From Pseudomonadota bacterium (lineage in GTDB: Bacteria; Pseudomonadota; Gammaproteobacteria; Xanthomonadales; Rhodanobacteraceae): a DNA stretch of 11,300 nt. The notes beneath the pieces were generated by a model. It had not been told where the DNA came from and did no database searches. It saw nothing but the letters and a program-made list of their open reading frames with translations. The stretch spans positions 1 through 11,300 of the forward strand of contig JAEZQS010000282.1 of assembly GCA_023412995.1 (NCBI GenBank), read 5' to 3'. The position numbers were made by a program, and so were the translations under genes. Below are positions 1-7,875 of this stretch, one piece after another; position 1 is the first letter of the stretch, and each line of letters begins with the position of its first letter.

Positions 1-2
1 GC

Positions 3-293
3 TTACTCGGCGCGGCCGCCCTGCATGCCGCCCTGGTTGCCACCCTGCCCGCGGCGGTTGCCGCCGCCCGAAGCCTCGCCGCCCTTGCGGCCGATCGCGG
101 CCATGTGGTTGCGGTCCTGGCTCACGGCTTCGCCGCCCTTGCGACCGGCTGCGCGCGCTTCCTCCGGGCTGAACTCGTGCGCGGTCCCGCGCTGGTGCGC
201 GGCCCGCCCGCCTTCGCTGGCGATGCTGCGCTGGCGCTCCTGGTCCATCGAACCGAAGCCGCGGCGGCTGTTGCGATCGTTTGCTGCAGTCAT
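3..293 (-). CDS. KGG-repeat general stress protein
   Basis: A 96-residue, glycine- and arginine-rich hydrophilic protein with the KGG motif typical of YciG/con-10-like stress proteins. Two clear repeats (RKGGEA) lie at about residues 51-56 and 69-74, with a degenerate SEGGRAA unit at 26-32 and a GG-rich tail. No signal peptide or membrane segment is visible. The start at 293 is preceded by GAGGAG about 10 bases upstream, and the stop is TAA at 3-5. Family members are induced in stationary phase or stress; their biochemical role is not established, so a protective role is inference. A strong sigma-54 promoter (401-416) lies about 100 bases upstream in the same orientation, behind a sigma-54 activator gene, which suggests activator-dependent expression. 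The gene is intact and of usual size for the family. Confidence 0.85.
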   Translation of the reverse strand: MTAANDRNSRRGFGSMDQERQRSIASEGGRAAHQRGTAHEFSPEEARAAGRKGGEAVSQDRNHMAAIGRKGGEASGGGNRRGQGGNQGGMQGGRAE

Positions 294-400
294 GTCCCGT
301 TTACTCCTCGCTTGCGAAGCACCACGGGAGGCACCGCCTGTTGCTTGCGTCGCCTTGCTCCCATGCGCACTCCGATGGATTCCAGCAGTGCGGCAGGAGG

Positions 401-416
401 AGCAAGGCGCGTGCCA
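401..416 (-). promoter_or_regulatory. Sigma-54 (-24/-12) promoter for the KGG gene
   Basis: On the minus strand the sequence reads TGGCACG-CGCC-TTGCT, a full match to the RpoN consensus TGGCACG-N4-TTGCW, with the invariant GG and GC at the required spacing. It faces the KGG gene; the C of the -12 element is at 402, which puts the start of transcription near 390. A sigma-54 activator gene ends 192 bases upstream. What is seen is the consensus match; activity is inferred. Confidence 0.75.
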
Positions 417-536
417 TCGCCGCGATCGCCTGCAAGCGCACCCGGCAGTCCGGAGCCGCGTCTTTCACGCCCACGAAACGGTAATTTTTTTGCCTGCGGG
501 AAAGAATGCCCACCGGGGAACACCGCGCCGTGGGCG

Positions 537-574
537 CGACCGCAACACGCGGTCGACAGGTCGCGCGTGCGACC
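537..574. promoter_or_regulatory. Tandem dyads: candidate enhancer sites
   Basis: Two perfect inverted repeats lie side by side: CGACCGC-N5-GCGGTCG (537-555) and GGTCGC-N4-GCGACC (559-574). Their centres (546 and 566.5) are about 20 bases, or two helical turns, apart, and about 155-175 bases upstream of the predicted sigma-54 start. That is a usual position for NtrC-type activator sites. They could instead be stem-loops ending the response-regulator transcript, whose stop is at 609, but no T-tract follows them on the minus strand. Confidence 0.4.
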
Positions 575-608
575 GGCACCACCAGGCGCATGACCCCTCG
601 CCCGCTAC

Positions 609-1985
<1,377 letters not shown>

Positions 1986-2217
1986 GGATACGACGTTTCC
2001 TGGGTGATGTGAACCTTGGGATCCAAGCGTGGCCGGAGGCCTGCACCCCCTGCCGGCGCCCGCGGCACGATCAGTCGCCGGCGACGCAGCACGCGTCTCC
2101 GGAGCTGGCATGCGTTTTCCATGGCCCCTGCAGCGGCCAGGCACGCGATGGTCACGTGCCGCGGCCAACCGCTGCCTGAACGCCCAGGCCAGCAGCCATT
2201 CTTACGGGAGTATTGCG

Positions 2218-2412
2218 ATGATCGTCGAACAAACCGGCCACCGCTGCGGACACGCCGCCTGTGCCTGCACGGTCCATGAGAGCGAACGCTGGTGCAGCGA
2301 CCATTGTCGCCAGATGGATGAATCCGGCCGCCAGGCCGAAGCGCCGCAGATCGGCAAGGATTGCGGCTGCGGGCATCCCGCATGCAGCGAGGGGGAGAGC
2401 GGCGCGGGCTGA
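2218..2412 (+). CDS. Small bacterial metallothionein
   Basis: A 64-residue protein with eight cysteines (10, 15, 17, 26, 30, 49, 51, 56) and five histidines (8, 12, 20, 29, 53). The order CxxxxCxC, then WCSDHC, then CGCGHPAC matches the prokaryotic SmtA/BmtA-type metallothionein pattern, in which N-terminal and C-terminal cysteine groups flank a CSxxC zinc-finger-like core. It would bind Zn(II), Cd(II) or Cu(I) in the cytoplasm. The start follows GGGAG at seven bases. No SmtB/ArsR-type repressor gene is adjacent. It diverges from the sigma-54 regulator gene with 232 bases between the starts. Length matches the family (about 50-70 residues). The family assignment rests on the cysteine pattern. 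Confidence 0.8.
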   Translation: MIVEQTGHRCGHAACACTVHESERWCSDHCRQMDESGRQAEAPQIGKDCGCGHPACSEGESGAG

Positions 2413-2582
2413 GCTCCGCGGTGCCACAGCGGGGGGGCGCTTCACGTCCGCAAGGGCGCAGCCGCCGGTGAATCAGGGGTTCCCCTCGGTGGAGCGGATC
2501 GTGCGTGAAGCAGCGGCAGCGGAACCGCGACGGGTCGTGGCCCGGAGGTCCCGCACCCGCGCGCGATCCGCTCTCGCCGTAC

Positions 2583-3020
2583 TCAGGGCGTACCGCTCTT
2601 GCGCAACGTGCTGGTGGTACAGCCGCTGTATTCCGTGCGGGTCAGGTGGCCGTCGTGGTTGCCGTCGCAGGTGGCGAAGTGCTGCGCGAGCCAGCGGTCG
2701 TTGCCCACGCCGTCCTTGGTGACATAGCCCCGATGCGTCGTGTCCAGCTTGTCGAACGGGGTGTGCATGTCCTGGCTCCCGGCCATGCCCTGGTCGAGCC
2801 GGTTACCCATCGTGCCCGAGCGCGTCGTGCGGTCCTGCATGCCCTGCGAGGCCTGGTTGTTCAGGGTATCGGCCGGTGGCGGCGTGGTGTTGGGCGGCGT
2901 CGTGATGGGCGGCGAGGTGGTGGTGGGCGGGGAAGCCTGCGGGTTGGTCGTCTGCGCCACCACGTAAGCGGTCGCTACCGACAGGCCGAAGGCGGCGGCG
3001 GTGAGTGCAAGTGTCTTCAT
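2583..3020 (-). CDS. Secreted EF-hand protein
   Basis: A 145-residue exported protein. Residues 1-22 are a Sec signal peptide (MKTLALTAAAFGLSVATAYVVA), followed by a Pro/Thr-rich linker (about 25-50), a Gln/Met/Gly/Asp-rich stretch and two C-terminal EF-hand loops. Loop 2 (119-130, DGNHDGHLTRTE) keeps the expected D-N-D-G-E ligand pattern. Loop 1 (93-104, DTTHRGYVTKDG) has lost acidic ligands at positions 5 and 12, so probably only one site binds Ca2+ well. Two cysteines (118, 134) bracket loop 2 and could form a disulfide. The start at 3020 follows AGGAG. It probably acts in the periplasm as a Ca2+-binding or sensing protein; the partner is unknown. It diverges from the quinoprotein operon, separated by 424 bases. 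Confidence 0.85.
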   Translation of the reverse strand: MKTLALTAAAFGLSVATAYVVAQTTNPQASPPTTTSPPITTPPNTTPPPADTLNNQASQGMQDRTTRSGTMGNRLDQGMAGSQDMHTPFDKLDTTHRGYVTKDGVGNDRWLAQHFATCDGNHDGHLTRTEYSGCTTSTLRKSGTP

Positions 3021-3444
3021 GGGTCATCTCCTGGTGTTCGATCCGGGCAGCCGGCACGCGGTCCGCTGCCTGCGTTGCAGAGCATGTTCCGTGCCGTGGG
3101 GAGGACAGTCCGCGGCACCCCTCGGCCGCTCGTCCCTCCTTTGCGGGCGCCGCCGCGGCGCGCCGGCGCCGGCCAGGAAGGCTGCCGAGATTCTTCCGAC
3201 CGCGGAAAGAATTTCGCCGCATGCCGATGCGCTGGCGCGGCCGCCGTGTCCGCTTGCTGAAAGTCGCGGCGAAGGTTCACAACGCGTAAAGCCGGTGCCT
3301 CGCACCGTCGCATGGCGCTCCCGCAGGCGCCGATCGGGATTCGCGCGCCAGGGAATGATCGGGCGCGCGCAGCCGGAAGCGTCCCAGGCGCGTGCGGTGC
3401 ACCGGCACCACGGCGGGCGCGCGTTACCGGCGACAGGAGGACAC
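3021..3444. other. Divergent non-coding interval
   Basis: These 424 bases lie between the EF-hand gene and the quinoprotein operon. I see no convincing gene. It holds a sigma-54-like site facing the EF-hand gene (3081-3096) and two dyads sharing the half-site CGGTGC/GCACCG: CGGTGC-N3-GCACCG at 3293-3307 and CGGTGCACCG at 3395-3404. No good sigma-70 promoter for the rightward operon was recognised. The first operon gene has a strong ribosome binding site (CAGGAGG at 3434-3440). Confidence 0.5.
3081..3096 (-). promoter_or_regulatory. Sigma-54-like promoter before the EF-hand gene
   Basis: The minus strand reads CGGCACG-GAAC-ATGCT. Against TGGCACG-N4-TTGCW it has two mismatches (first T, and first T of the -12 box) but keeps the invariant GG and GC at correct spacing. 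The predicted start is near 3070, about 50 bases before the EF-hand start codon. In GC-rich DNA a match of this quality can arise by chance. Confidence 0.35.
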
Positions 3445-3855
3445 ATGAACGCACAGATCCTTGCAGCACGCGCCCCGGCAGCACTGGCGCCGCACGCGTT
3501 CCCGGCCTGGCAGCGCACCCTTGCGCTCGCCGGCGCCCCCGCCGCCCTGGCACTCCAGGGCCTCGCGTCGTCACGGCTCGCGACGCGCGAATGCGCGGCG
3601 CTCGCAGCGGGGATGGATCCCACCACGCCGCGTGTCGTGCTCGGCGTGCTGACCGCGGCCTTGCTCGTCGTCGCGCTGCTTGCGCTGGCGATGGCGTTGC
3701 TGCAGTGGCGCGCCGCCCGTGCCACCGCCGCGCAGGACGAGGACGTCCCGCTTGCGCTGCGGGCCGCGCCGGCCGTCGCATCGGTGTTCGTCGCGGCACT
3801 GTTGTGGGCCGGCCTCGCGCCGTTCCTGCTGGACGTGTGCGGCATCGGCAAGTGA
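3445..3855 (+). CDS. Small membrane protein, first operon gene
   Basis: A 136-residue protein not assigned to a named family. It shows two strong hydrophobic segments (about 63-86 and 108-130) and a weaker one (about 24-44), with a polar loop containing RAARATAAQDEDVP between the strong two. Cysteines lie in the first loop and near the C-terminus. It is probably an inner-membrane protein. ATG 3445 was chosen because CAGGAGG lies four bases upstream, although the frame is open well before it. Its stop overlaps the GTG start of the cytochrome c gene (GTGA, 3852-3855), so the two are probably translationally coupled. This places it in the quinoprotein operon, perhaps in electron transfer to the respiratory chain; that role is inference. 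It is the only member of this operon with an intact frame. Confidence 0.65.
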   Translation: MNAQILAARAPAALAPHAFPAWQRTLALAGAPAALALQGLASSRLATRECAALAAGMDPTTPRVVLGVLTAALLVVALLALAMALLQWRAARATAAQDEDVPLALRAAPAVASVFVAALLWAGLAPFLLDVCGIGK

Positions 3856-4261
3856 CACCACGGCCGCGCCCGCGTCGCCGCCATGCCGGCTGGTGCGCCG
3901 CCGCGCTCGTGCCGCCGTTGCTGGCGCTCCTGCTGGCCGCCTGCGAAGGACGCCACGAGGTGCCCCGCCACGTGCAGTTGCGGGGCGACCCCGACCGCGG
4001 CGCCCTGCTGATCCGCCAGTTCTCCTGTGGGGCCTGCCACACCATCCCGGGCGTGCGCGGTGCGCGCGGGCTGGTCGGGCCGCCGCTGACCTCGTTCGCC
4101 GAGCGCACCTACATTGCCGGCCAGCTGCCGAATACCGCGCGCAACCTCGAGCGCTGGCTGCGCGACCGCCTGCGGTGGAACCCGGCACCGCCATGCCGAA
4201 CGTGGGTCTCGACGAACCGGGCGCGCGCGACGTGGCGGCCTACCTGCTGACCCTGAGGTGA
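3852..4261 (+). pseudogene. Lipoprotein cytochrome c, frameshifted
   Basis: A class I c-type cytochrome gene. From GTG 3852 it encodes an Arg-rich n-region, a hydrophobic segment and a lipobox LLAAC with the lipidated Cys at residue 31. A haem-binding CGACH (4026-4040) and the conserved GLVGPPLTSFAERTYIAGQ-type region follow. The frame breaks at about 4167: restoring one missing C after CTGCGCGAC gives DPPAVEPGTAMPNVG and continues in frame to the TGA at 4259-4261, including the distal Met haem ligand (4193-4195). Unrepaired, the protein would lack that Met. Its role would have been electron acceptor for the downstream quinoprotein dehydrogenase. It overlaps the previous gene by four bases and the next by one (TGATG). 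It is probably a pseudogene; a base-call error at this CCC-type site cannot be excluded. Confidence 0.8.
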
Positions 4262-6116
4262 TGCCGATGCCACTCCTGCAGCGGATTGTCGCCGCGGTAC
4301 TCGCGCTGCTGGGCGTGCTGGGCTGCGCGACCGCCGCCAGCGCCGACGAGGTGCCGCCCCCCGCCAGCTGGCACGTGGAGGAAAACCCGCTCCCGCCGCC
4401 GCCGAAGGTGCGCCTGATCGCGCCGGTGCCCAACGGCGAGTGGAAGCTGCCGAACGGCGACCTCGCCAACACGCGCTACACCGGACTGGCGCAGGTGACG
4501 CGGGCCAACGTCAAGGACCTCAAGATGGTGAGCGCGGTGTCCACCGGGATCCCGCACGGCCACGAAGGCGATCCGCTGCTGGTCGGCAACACGCTCTACA
4601 TCGTGACCCCCTTTCCCGACAACCTGATCGCGATCGACCTCACCCAGCCCGGCGGCGCGCTGAAGTGGATCTACGAGCCGCATCCCGACCCGCGTTCGGT
4701 CGGCATCGCCTGTTGCGACACGGTCAACCGCGGCGCCTCGTATGCCGACGGCAAGATCATCTACAACACGCTCGACGCCCACACCGTCGCGGTCGATGCC
4801 ACCACCGGCAAGGAAGCCTGGCGCACCCGGGTCGGCAACATCGATGTCGGCGAAACCACCACCATGGCGCCGCTGGTGATCGGCAACAAGGTGATCGTCG
4901 GCAACGCGGGCGGCGAACTGGGCGTGCGCGGCTGGGTGCTCGCGCTCGACGTCGCCACCGGCAGGGAACTCTGGCGCGCTTACAACACGGGCCCCGACGT
5001 CGACGTGCGGATCGGTGCCGGCTTCAAGCCGTACTACCGCAAGGACCAGGGCAAGGACCTCGGCGCCACCAGCTGGCCACGCGACCAGTGGAAGCTCGGT
5101 GGCGCCACCGTGTGGGGCTGGATCAGCTACGACCCGGAAACCAACCTCCTCTACTACGGCACCGGCAATCCCGGGGTGTGGAACGCGGACCTGCGGCCGG
5201 GCGACAACAAGTGGTCCTCGACGATCTTCGCGCGCGACGCCGACACCGGCATGGCGAAGTGGGCGTGGCAGGTTTCGCCGCACGATGCCTGGGACTACGA
5301 CGAGATCATGGAGAACATCCTGGTCGACATGGTATGGCAGGGGCGCATGCGAAAGCTCCTCATCCATCCTGGCCGCACCGGCTTCGTGTTCGTGCTCGAC
5401 CGCGAGACGGGCGAACTGCTGTCGGCGGAGAAGTTCCAGCCGGTCAACTGGGCGCATGGCTTCGACCTCGCCACCGGCAAGGCCGACGAGGATCCTGCCA
5501 AGCGCACCCACTTCGGCAAGGTGACGAAGGACATCTGTCCCTCCTCGACCGGCGGCAAGGAGTTCGTCCCGTCGGCCTTTTCGCCGCGCACGGGACTGCT
5601 CTACATCCCCGCGCACAACACCTGCATGGACTACGAGGGCATCGAGGCGAACTACATCGCCGGCACGCCCTACCTCGGCGCGGACGTGCGCATGTTCCGC
5701 GGCCCGGGTGGCTACCAGGGCGAACTGATGGCGTGAGACGTGGCGCACGCACGCAAGGTGTGGGGCGTTCGCGAGCGCGACCTCCCGGTCTACAGCGGCG
5801 TGCTGGTGACGGCGAGCGACCTGGTCTTCTACGGCGCCATGGATGGCTGGTTCCGCGCGCTCGATGCGCGCACCGGCGAGCAGCTGTGGCAGGCCAAGCT
5901 CGGCTCGGGAATCGTCGGCAGCCCGATGACCTACTCGGTCCCGACGGCAAGCAGTACGTCGCGGTCTATGCCGGCGTCGGCGGCTGGATGGGCGCCGTCG
6001 CGTTCCCCACCATCTCTGCCGACGATCCCTATGCCGCGCTCGGCGTGGCCGGCGCGATGGCCGTGATCAAGAAGTACACCGGCGCCGGGGACACCCTTTA
6101 TGTGTTCGGATTCTGA
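4261..6116 (+). pseudogene. PQQ-dependent alcohol dehydrogenase, lanthanide type, broken
   Basis: A XoxF/PedH/ExaF-like periplasmic quinoprotein. After repair it would be about 618 residues, the family length. It has a Sec signal (LLGVLGCATAASA-DE), the vicinal Cys pair (4711-4716), the GNPGVWN and RPGDNKW motifs and the active-site Asp-Tyr-Asp (5293-5301). The second Asp is the residue known to coordinate lanthanides; Ca2+ enzymes (MxaF) have Ala there. Two lesions are seen. Codon 5734-5736 is TGA where the family has Trp (ELMA-stop-DVAHARKVWG). One C is missing at about 5935, after which the frame GPDGKQYVAVYAGVGGW runs to TGA 6114-6116. The product would stop at residue 491 and lose the last propeller blades. 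Start: ATG 4261 overlaps the cytochrome stop; ATG 4267 has better spacing to GAGG. The substrate would be a primary alcohol. Confidence 0.9.
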
Positions 6117-6958
6117 TCCCGCGCGCCGGACGCGCCCATGGTCGCGCGCCGCGCGGCTGGCGCTGGCGGGACGCTGCCTGGCCCCTGCTGGTTCCCGTCC
6201 TGCTGGCCGGCGGCTGCGCAACGCGGCACGCGACGGGCCTCGCCGCGCCTTCGGCACCGCCGCCGATCACAGCGGGCAGTGCAGCCAATACCTTGCGCGT
6301 GTGCGCCGATCCCAACAACCTGCCCTTCTCCAACCGCGCCGGCGAAGGCTTCGAGAATGCACTGGCGACCCTGGTCGCAGGCGAACTCGGCAAGACCGTC
6401 TCCTATACCTGGTTCCCGCAGCGGCGCGGCTTCGTGCGCAACACGCTCGCCAGCGGACGGTGCGACGACATCATCGGCGTGCCCGTGCATTACGGGATGG
6501 CGGCGACGACCCTGCCCTATTACCGCTCTTCCTACGTCTTCGTGACGCGCCCGGACCGCCATCTGGACATCGATTCCTTCGACGATCCCCGCCTGGCGCA
6601 GCTGCGCATCGGCGTGCACACGATTGGCGACGACTACGCCAACGTGCCGCCCGCGCAGGCGCTGGCCGCGCACGGCATCGTCGGCAACCTCCGCGGCTAC
6701 AGCATCTATGGCGACTACTCGCGCCCGGACCCGCCGCGCGACCTGATCGATGCCGTGGCGGAGGGCGAGGTGGACGTCGCCATTGCGTGGGGACCGCTGG
6801 CGGGTTATTTCGCGCAGCGCGAGCAGTCGCCGCTGGCCATGCGCATCGCGCGCCCGAGCGGGCTCGCGACGGCGCCGATGACGTTCGGGATCGCCATGGG
6901 TGTCCGGCGCGAGGACGCGGCGTTGCGGGCAGCACTGGATGGCATGATTACCCGCCGT
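6116..6958 (+). pseudogene. MoxJ/PedG-like binding protein, degraded
   Basis: A periplasmic substrate-binding-fold protein associated with quinoprotein dehydrogenases. The frame carries a lipoprotein signal (PLLVPVLLAGGC) and the family opening TLRVCADPNNLPFSN, then RCDDIIGVP, LRIGVHTIGDDYA and VDVAIAWGPLAGYF. The signal-peptide frame contains no ATG, GTG or TTG. Its natural start would overlap the dehydrogenase stop at 6114-6116, where TGATC is found instead of TGATG, so ATG-to-ATC start loss is likely. The alternative is a small frameshift after ATG 6138. TTG 6293 would give a protein without a signal. Similarity stops after GMITRR (about 6958), roughly 20 residues short of the usual C-terminus, where the frame runs into the next gene remnant. 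Family members are thought to help mature or activate the dehydrogenase or its ligand; the exact role is unsettled. Confidence 0.75.
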
Positions 6959-7360
6959 GTCGACCGCGCGACTCTACACCATGAGCCAGCCGGGCCATTC
7001 GCTGTTCGGCGCCGCCAACGGAAACCCTCTCGACAGCCGCTGCCTCGGCGCACCGCACGATGCCACCGGCATCGGCCAGGTCTGCGCCGGCACCATCACC
7101 TTCGGCGGCGGGGTGCCGCTGTACCGCGGCAAGACGCGCGTGGGCGGGCTCGGCGCGAGCGGCGACACGCCCTGCGCCGACCACGAGATCGCCAAACGCC
7201 TGCGCGCCAGGGCCGCACTCGAACCGGAAAAGGGTGCGGCGCCGACGACATCACCTACAGCAGCGTCGATGGCCCCTCCCTCTACACCCACCCGCTCTGC
7301 TTCAACACCTGGCGCAACGGCGTGAAGCTCGGCGACGAGCCACCAGCAAGCGGCTACTGA
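6957..7360 (+). pseudogene. GlcG/HbpS-like haem-binding protein remnant
   Basis: The C-terminal half of a GlcG/HbpS-family protein of the kind often found beside PQQ dehydrogenase genes. Recognisable blocks are STARLYTMSQPGHSLFG, GGGVPLYRGKTRVGGLG and ASGDTPCADHEIAKR. The usual signal peptide and first 100 or so residues are absent: the remnant begins exactly where the MoxJ-like frame ends, which points to an internal deletion joining the two genes. A second lesion lies at about 7239, where one G is missing: the frame before it ends LEPEKGA, and the frame after it continues ADDITYSSVDGPSLYTHP to GDEPPASGY and TGA 7358-7360. No functional product is expected. The family assignment rests on remembered sequence similarity. 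Confidence 0.65.
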
Positions 7361-7392
7361 AAGCGAACAGCGGTTGCGCCGCAATGCCCCCC

Positions 7393-7455
7393 GTGGGAGC
7401 GGCTTCAGCCGCGATGCTCCTGCACCGGCCCATCGGGACTGAAGTCCCTCCCACA
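7393..7455. repeat. Palindromic intergenic repeat, copy 1
   Basis: A 63-base element bounded by GTGGGAG and CTCCCAC. It contains two inner perfect hairpins, GCGGCT-TC-AGCCGC and GGGACT-GA-AGTCCC, separated by a short spacer. This layout is familiar from intergenic REP-like elements of Xanthomonadaceae and Pseudomonas. Confidence 0.85.
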
Positions 7456-7500
7456 GAACTGTCCACCAGGGTGCCATTCCATACATGCAAAGCCGCTCCT

Positions 7501-7566
7501 GTGGGAGCGGCTTCAGCCGCGATGCTCCTGCATCGGTCGCCCATCGGGACTGAAGTCCCTCCCACA
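7501..7566. repeat. Palindromic intergenic repeat, copy 2
   Basis: A 66-base copy nearly identical to copy 1, with three extra bases in the central spacer. Its left end is overlapped by an inverted partial copy: AAGCCGCTCC (7490-7499), TGTG, GGAGCGGCTT (7504-7513) forms a perfect 10-base-pair palindrome. Two elements therefore meet head to head here. Confidence 0.85.
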
Positions 7567-7580
7567 GAGCCAAAGCTCCA

Positions 7581-7646
7581 GTGGGAGCGGCTTCAGCCGC
7601 GATGCTTCTGCATCGATCGCCGATCGGGACTGAAGTCCCTCCTACA
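7581..7646. repeat. Palindromic intergenic repeat, copy 3
   Basis: A third 66-base copy, starting 15 bases after copy 2. It differs from copy 2 at a few positions, including CTCCTAC instead of CTCCCAC at the right boundary, so the outer stem carries one mismatch. Confidence 0.85.
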
Positions 7647-7875
7647 GAACCGCCCTAAGTGGCGCCCTTCTTCGCTGCGTTCGCTGGCAATGGCCATGGG
7701 CAGCGGGAAGTACCGCCCGGCATCATTGGAGACACTGCGCTTGCAACCCGATGCGCAGAGCGCCGACGGACGGCGCACGGGCCGAGCAACGGCAGCCTCA
7801 CCGCGAGCGGGCTCTGCGGTTCCCGTTCATCCGCCCGGAGCTATTGGCTTGTGGCAGGCCACGCGGAGACCTGCC

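Larger units (their letters stand above)
294..608. other. Non-coding interval with promoter and dyads
   Basis: This 315-base gap separates the response-regulator stop from the KGG gene start. Open frames across it look like GC-bias artefacts: they lack family similarity that I recognise. It holds the sigma-54 promoter at 401-416, two dyads at 537-574 and a T-run (about 485-491) that follows no convincing hairpin. The leader from the predicted start of transcription (about 390) to the KGG start is about 97 bases. Confidence 0.6.
7361..7875. other. Repeat-bearing non-coding interval
   Basis: These 515 bases between the degraded operon and the DUF421 gene hold three palindromic repeat copies (7393-7646). 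The remaining 230 bases have no gene or promoter that I recognise. The frame open through here is a read-through without family similarity. Confidence 0.55.

Noticed and set aside
485..491. Plus-strand T-run as an intrinsic terminator
   Set aside because: No adequate stem precedes it and no plus-strand gene ends there.
2106..2121. Sigma-54-like site TGGCATG-CGTT-TTCCA before the metallothionein gene
   Set aside because: The invariant GC of the -12 element is CC here, and the site is about 100 bases from the start codon; it is too weak to list as a promoter.
2583..3020. EF-hand protein as a lanmodulin-like lanthanide binder beside the lanthanide-type dehydrogenase
   Set aside because: The loops lack the Pro at position 2 and the closely spaced multiple EF-hands of lanmodulin, and one loop is degenerate; proximity alone is not enough.
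5734..5736. In-frame TGA as selenocysteine or recoded Trp
   Set aside because: The family has Trp at this place, no selenocysteine is known there, and the gene has a second lesion downstream; a nonsense mutation is the simpler reading.
4240..5748. Long open frame (502 codons) antisense to the dehydrogenase
   Set aside because: Its composition (Val/Ala/Arg/His-rich) and lack of any motif mark it as the shadow of the real gene, despite the real gene being interrupted.
6293..7360. One intact 355-codon gene
   Set aside because: The frame changes from MoxJ-like to Arg/Pro-rich nonsense at about 6958 and regains HbpS-like sequence only after 7239; it is an accidental read-through of two remnants.
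7393..7646. CRISPR-like array
   Set aside because: The units are long palindromes of 63-66 bases with two hairpins, unequal short spacers and no cas genes; they fit REP-like elements.
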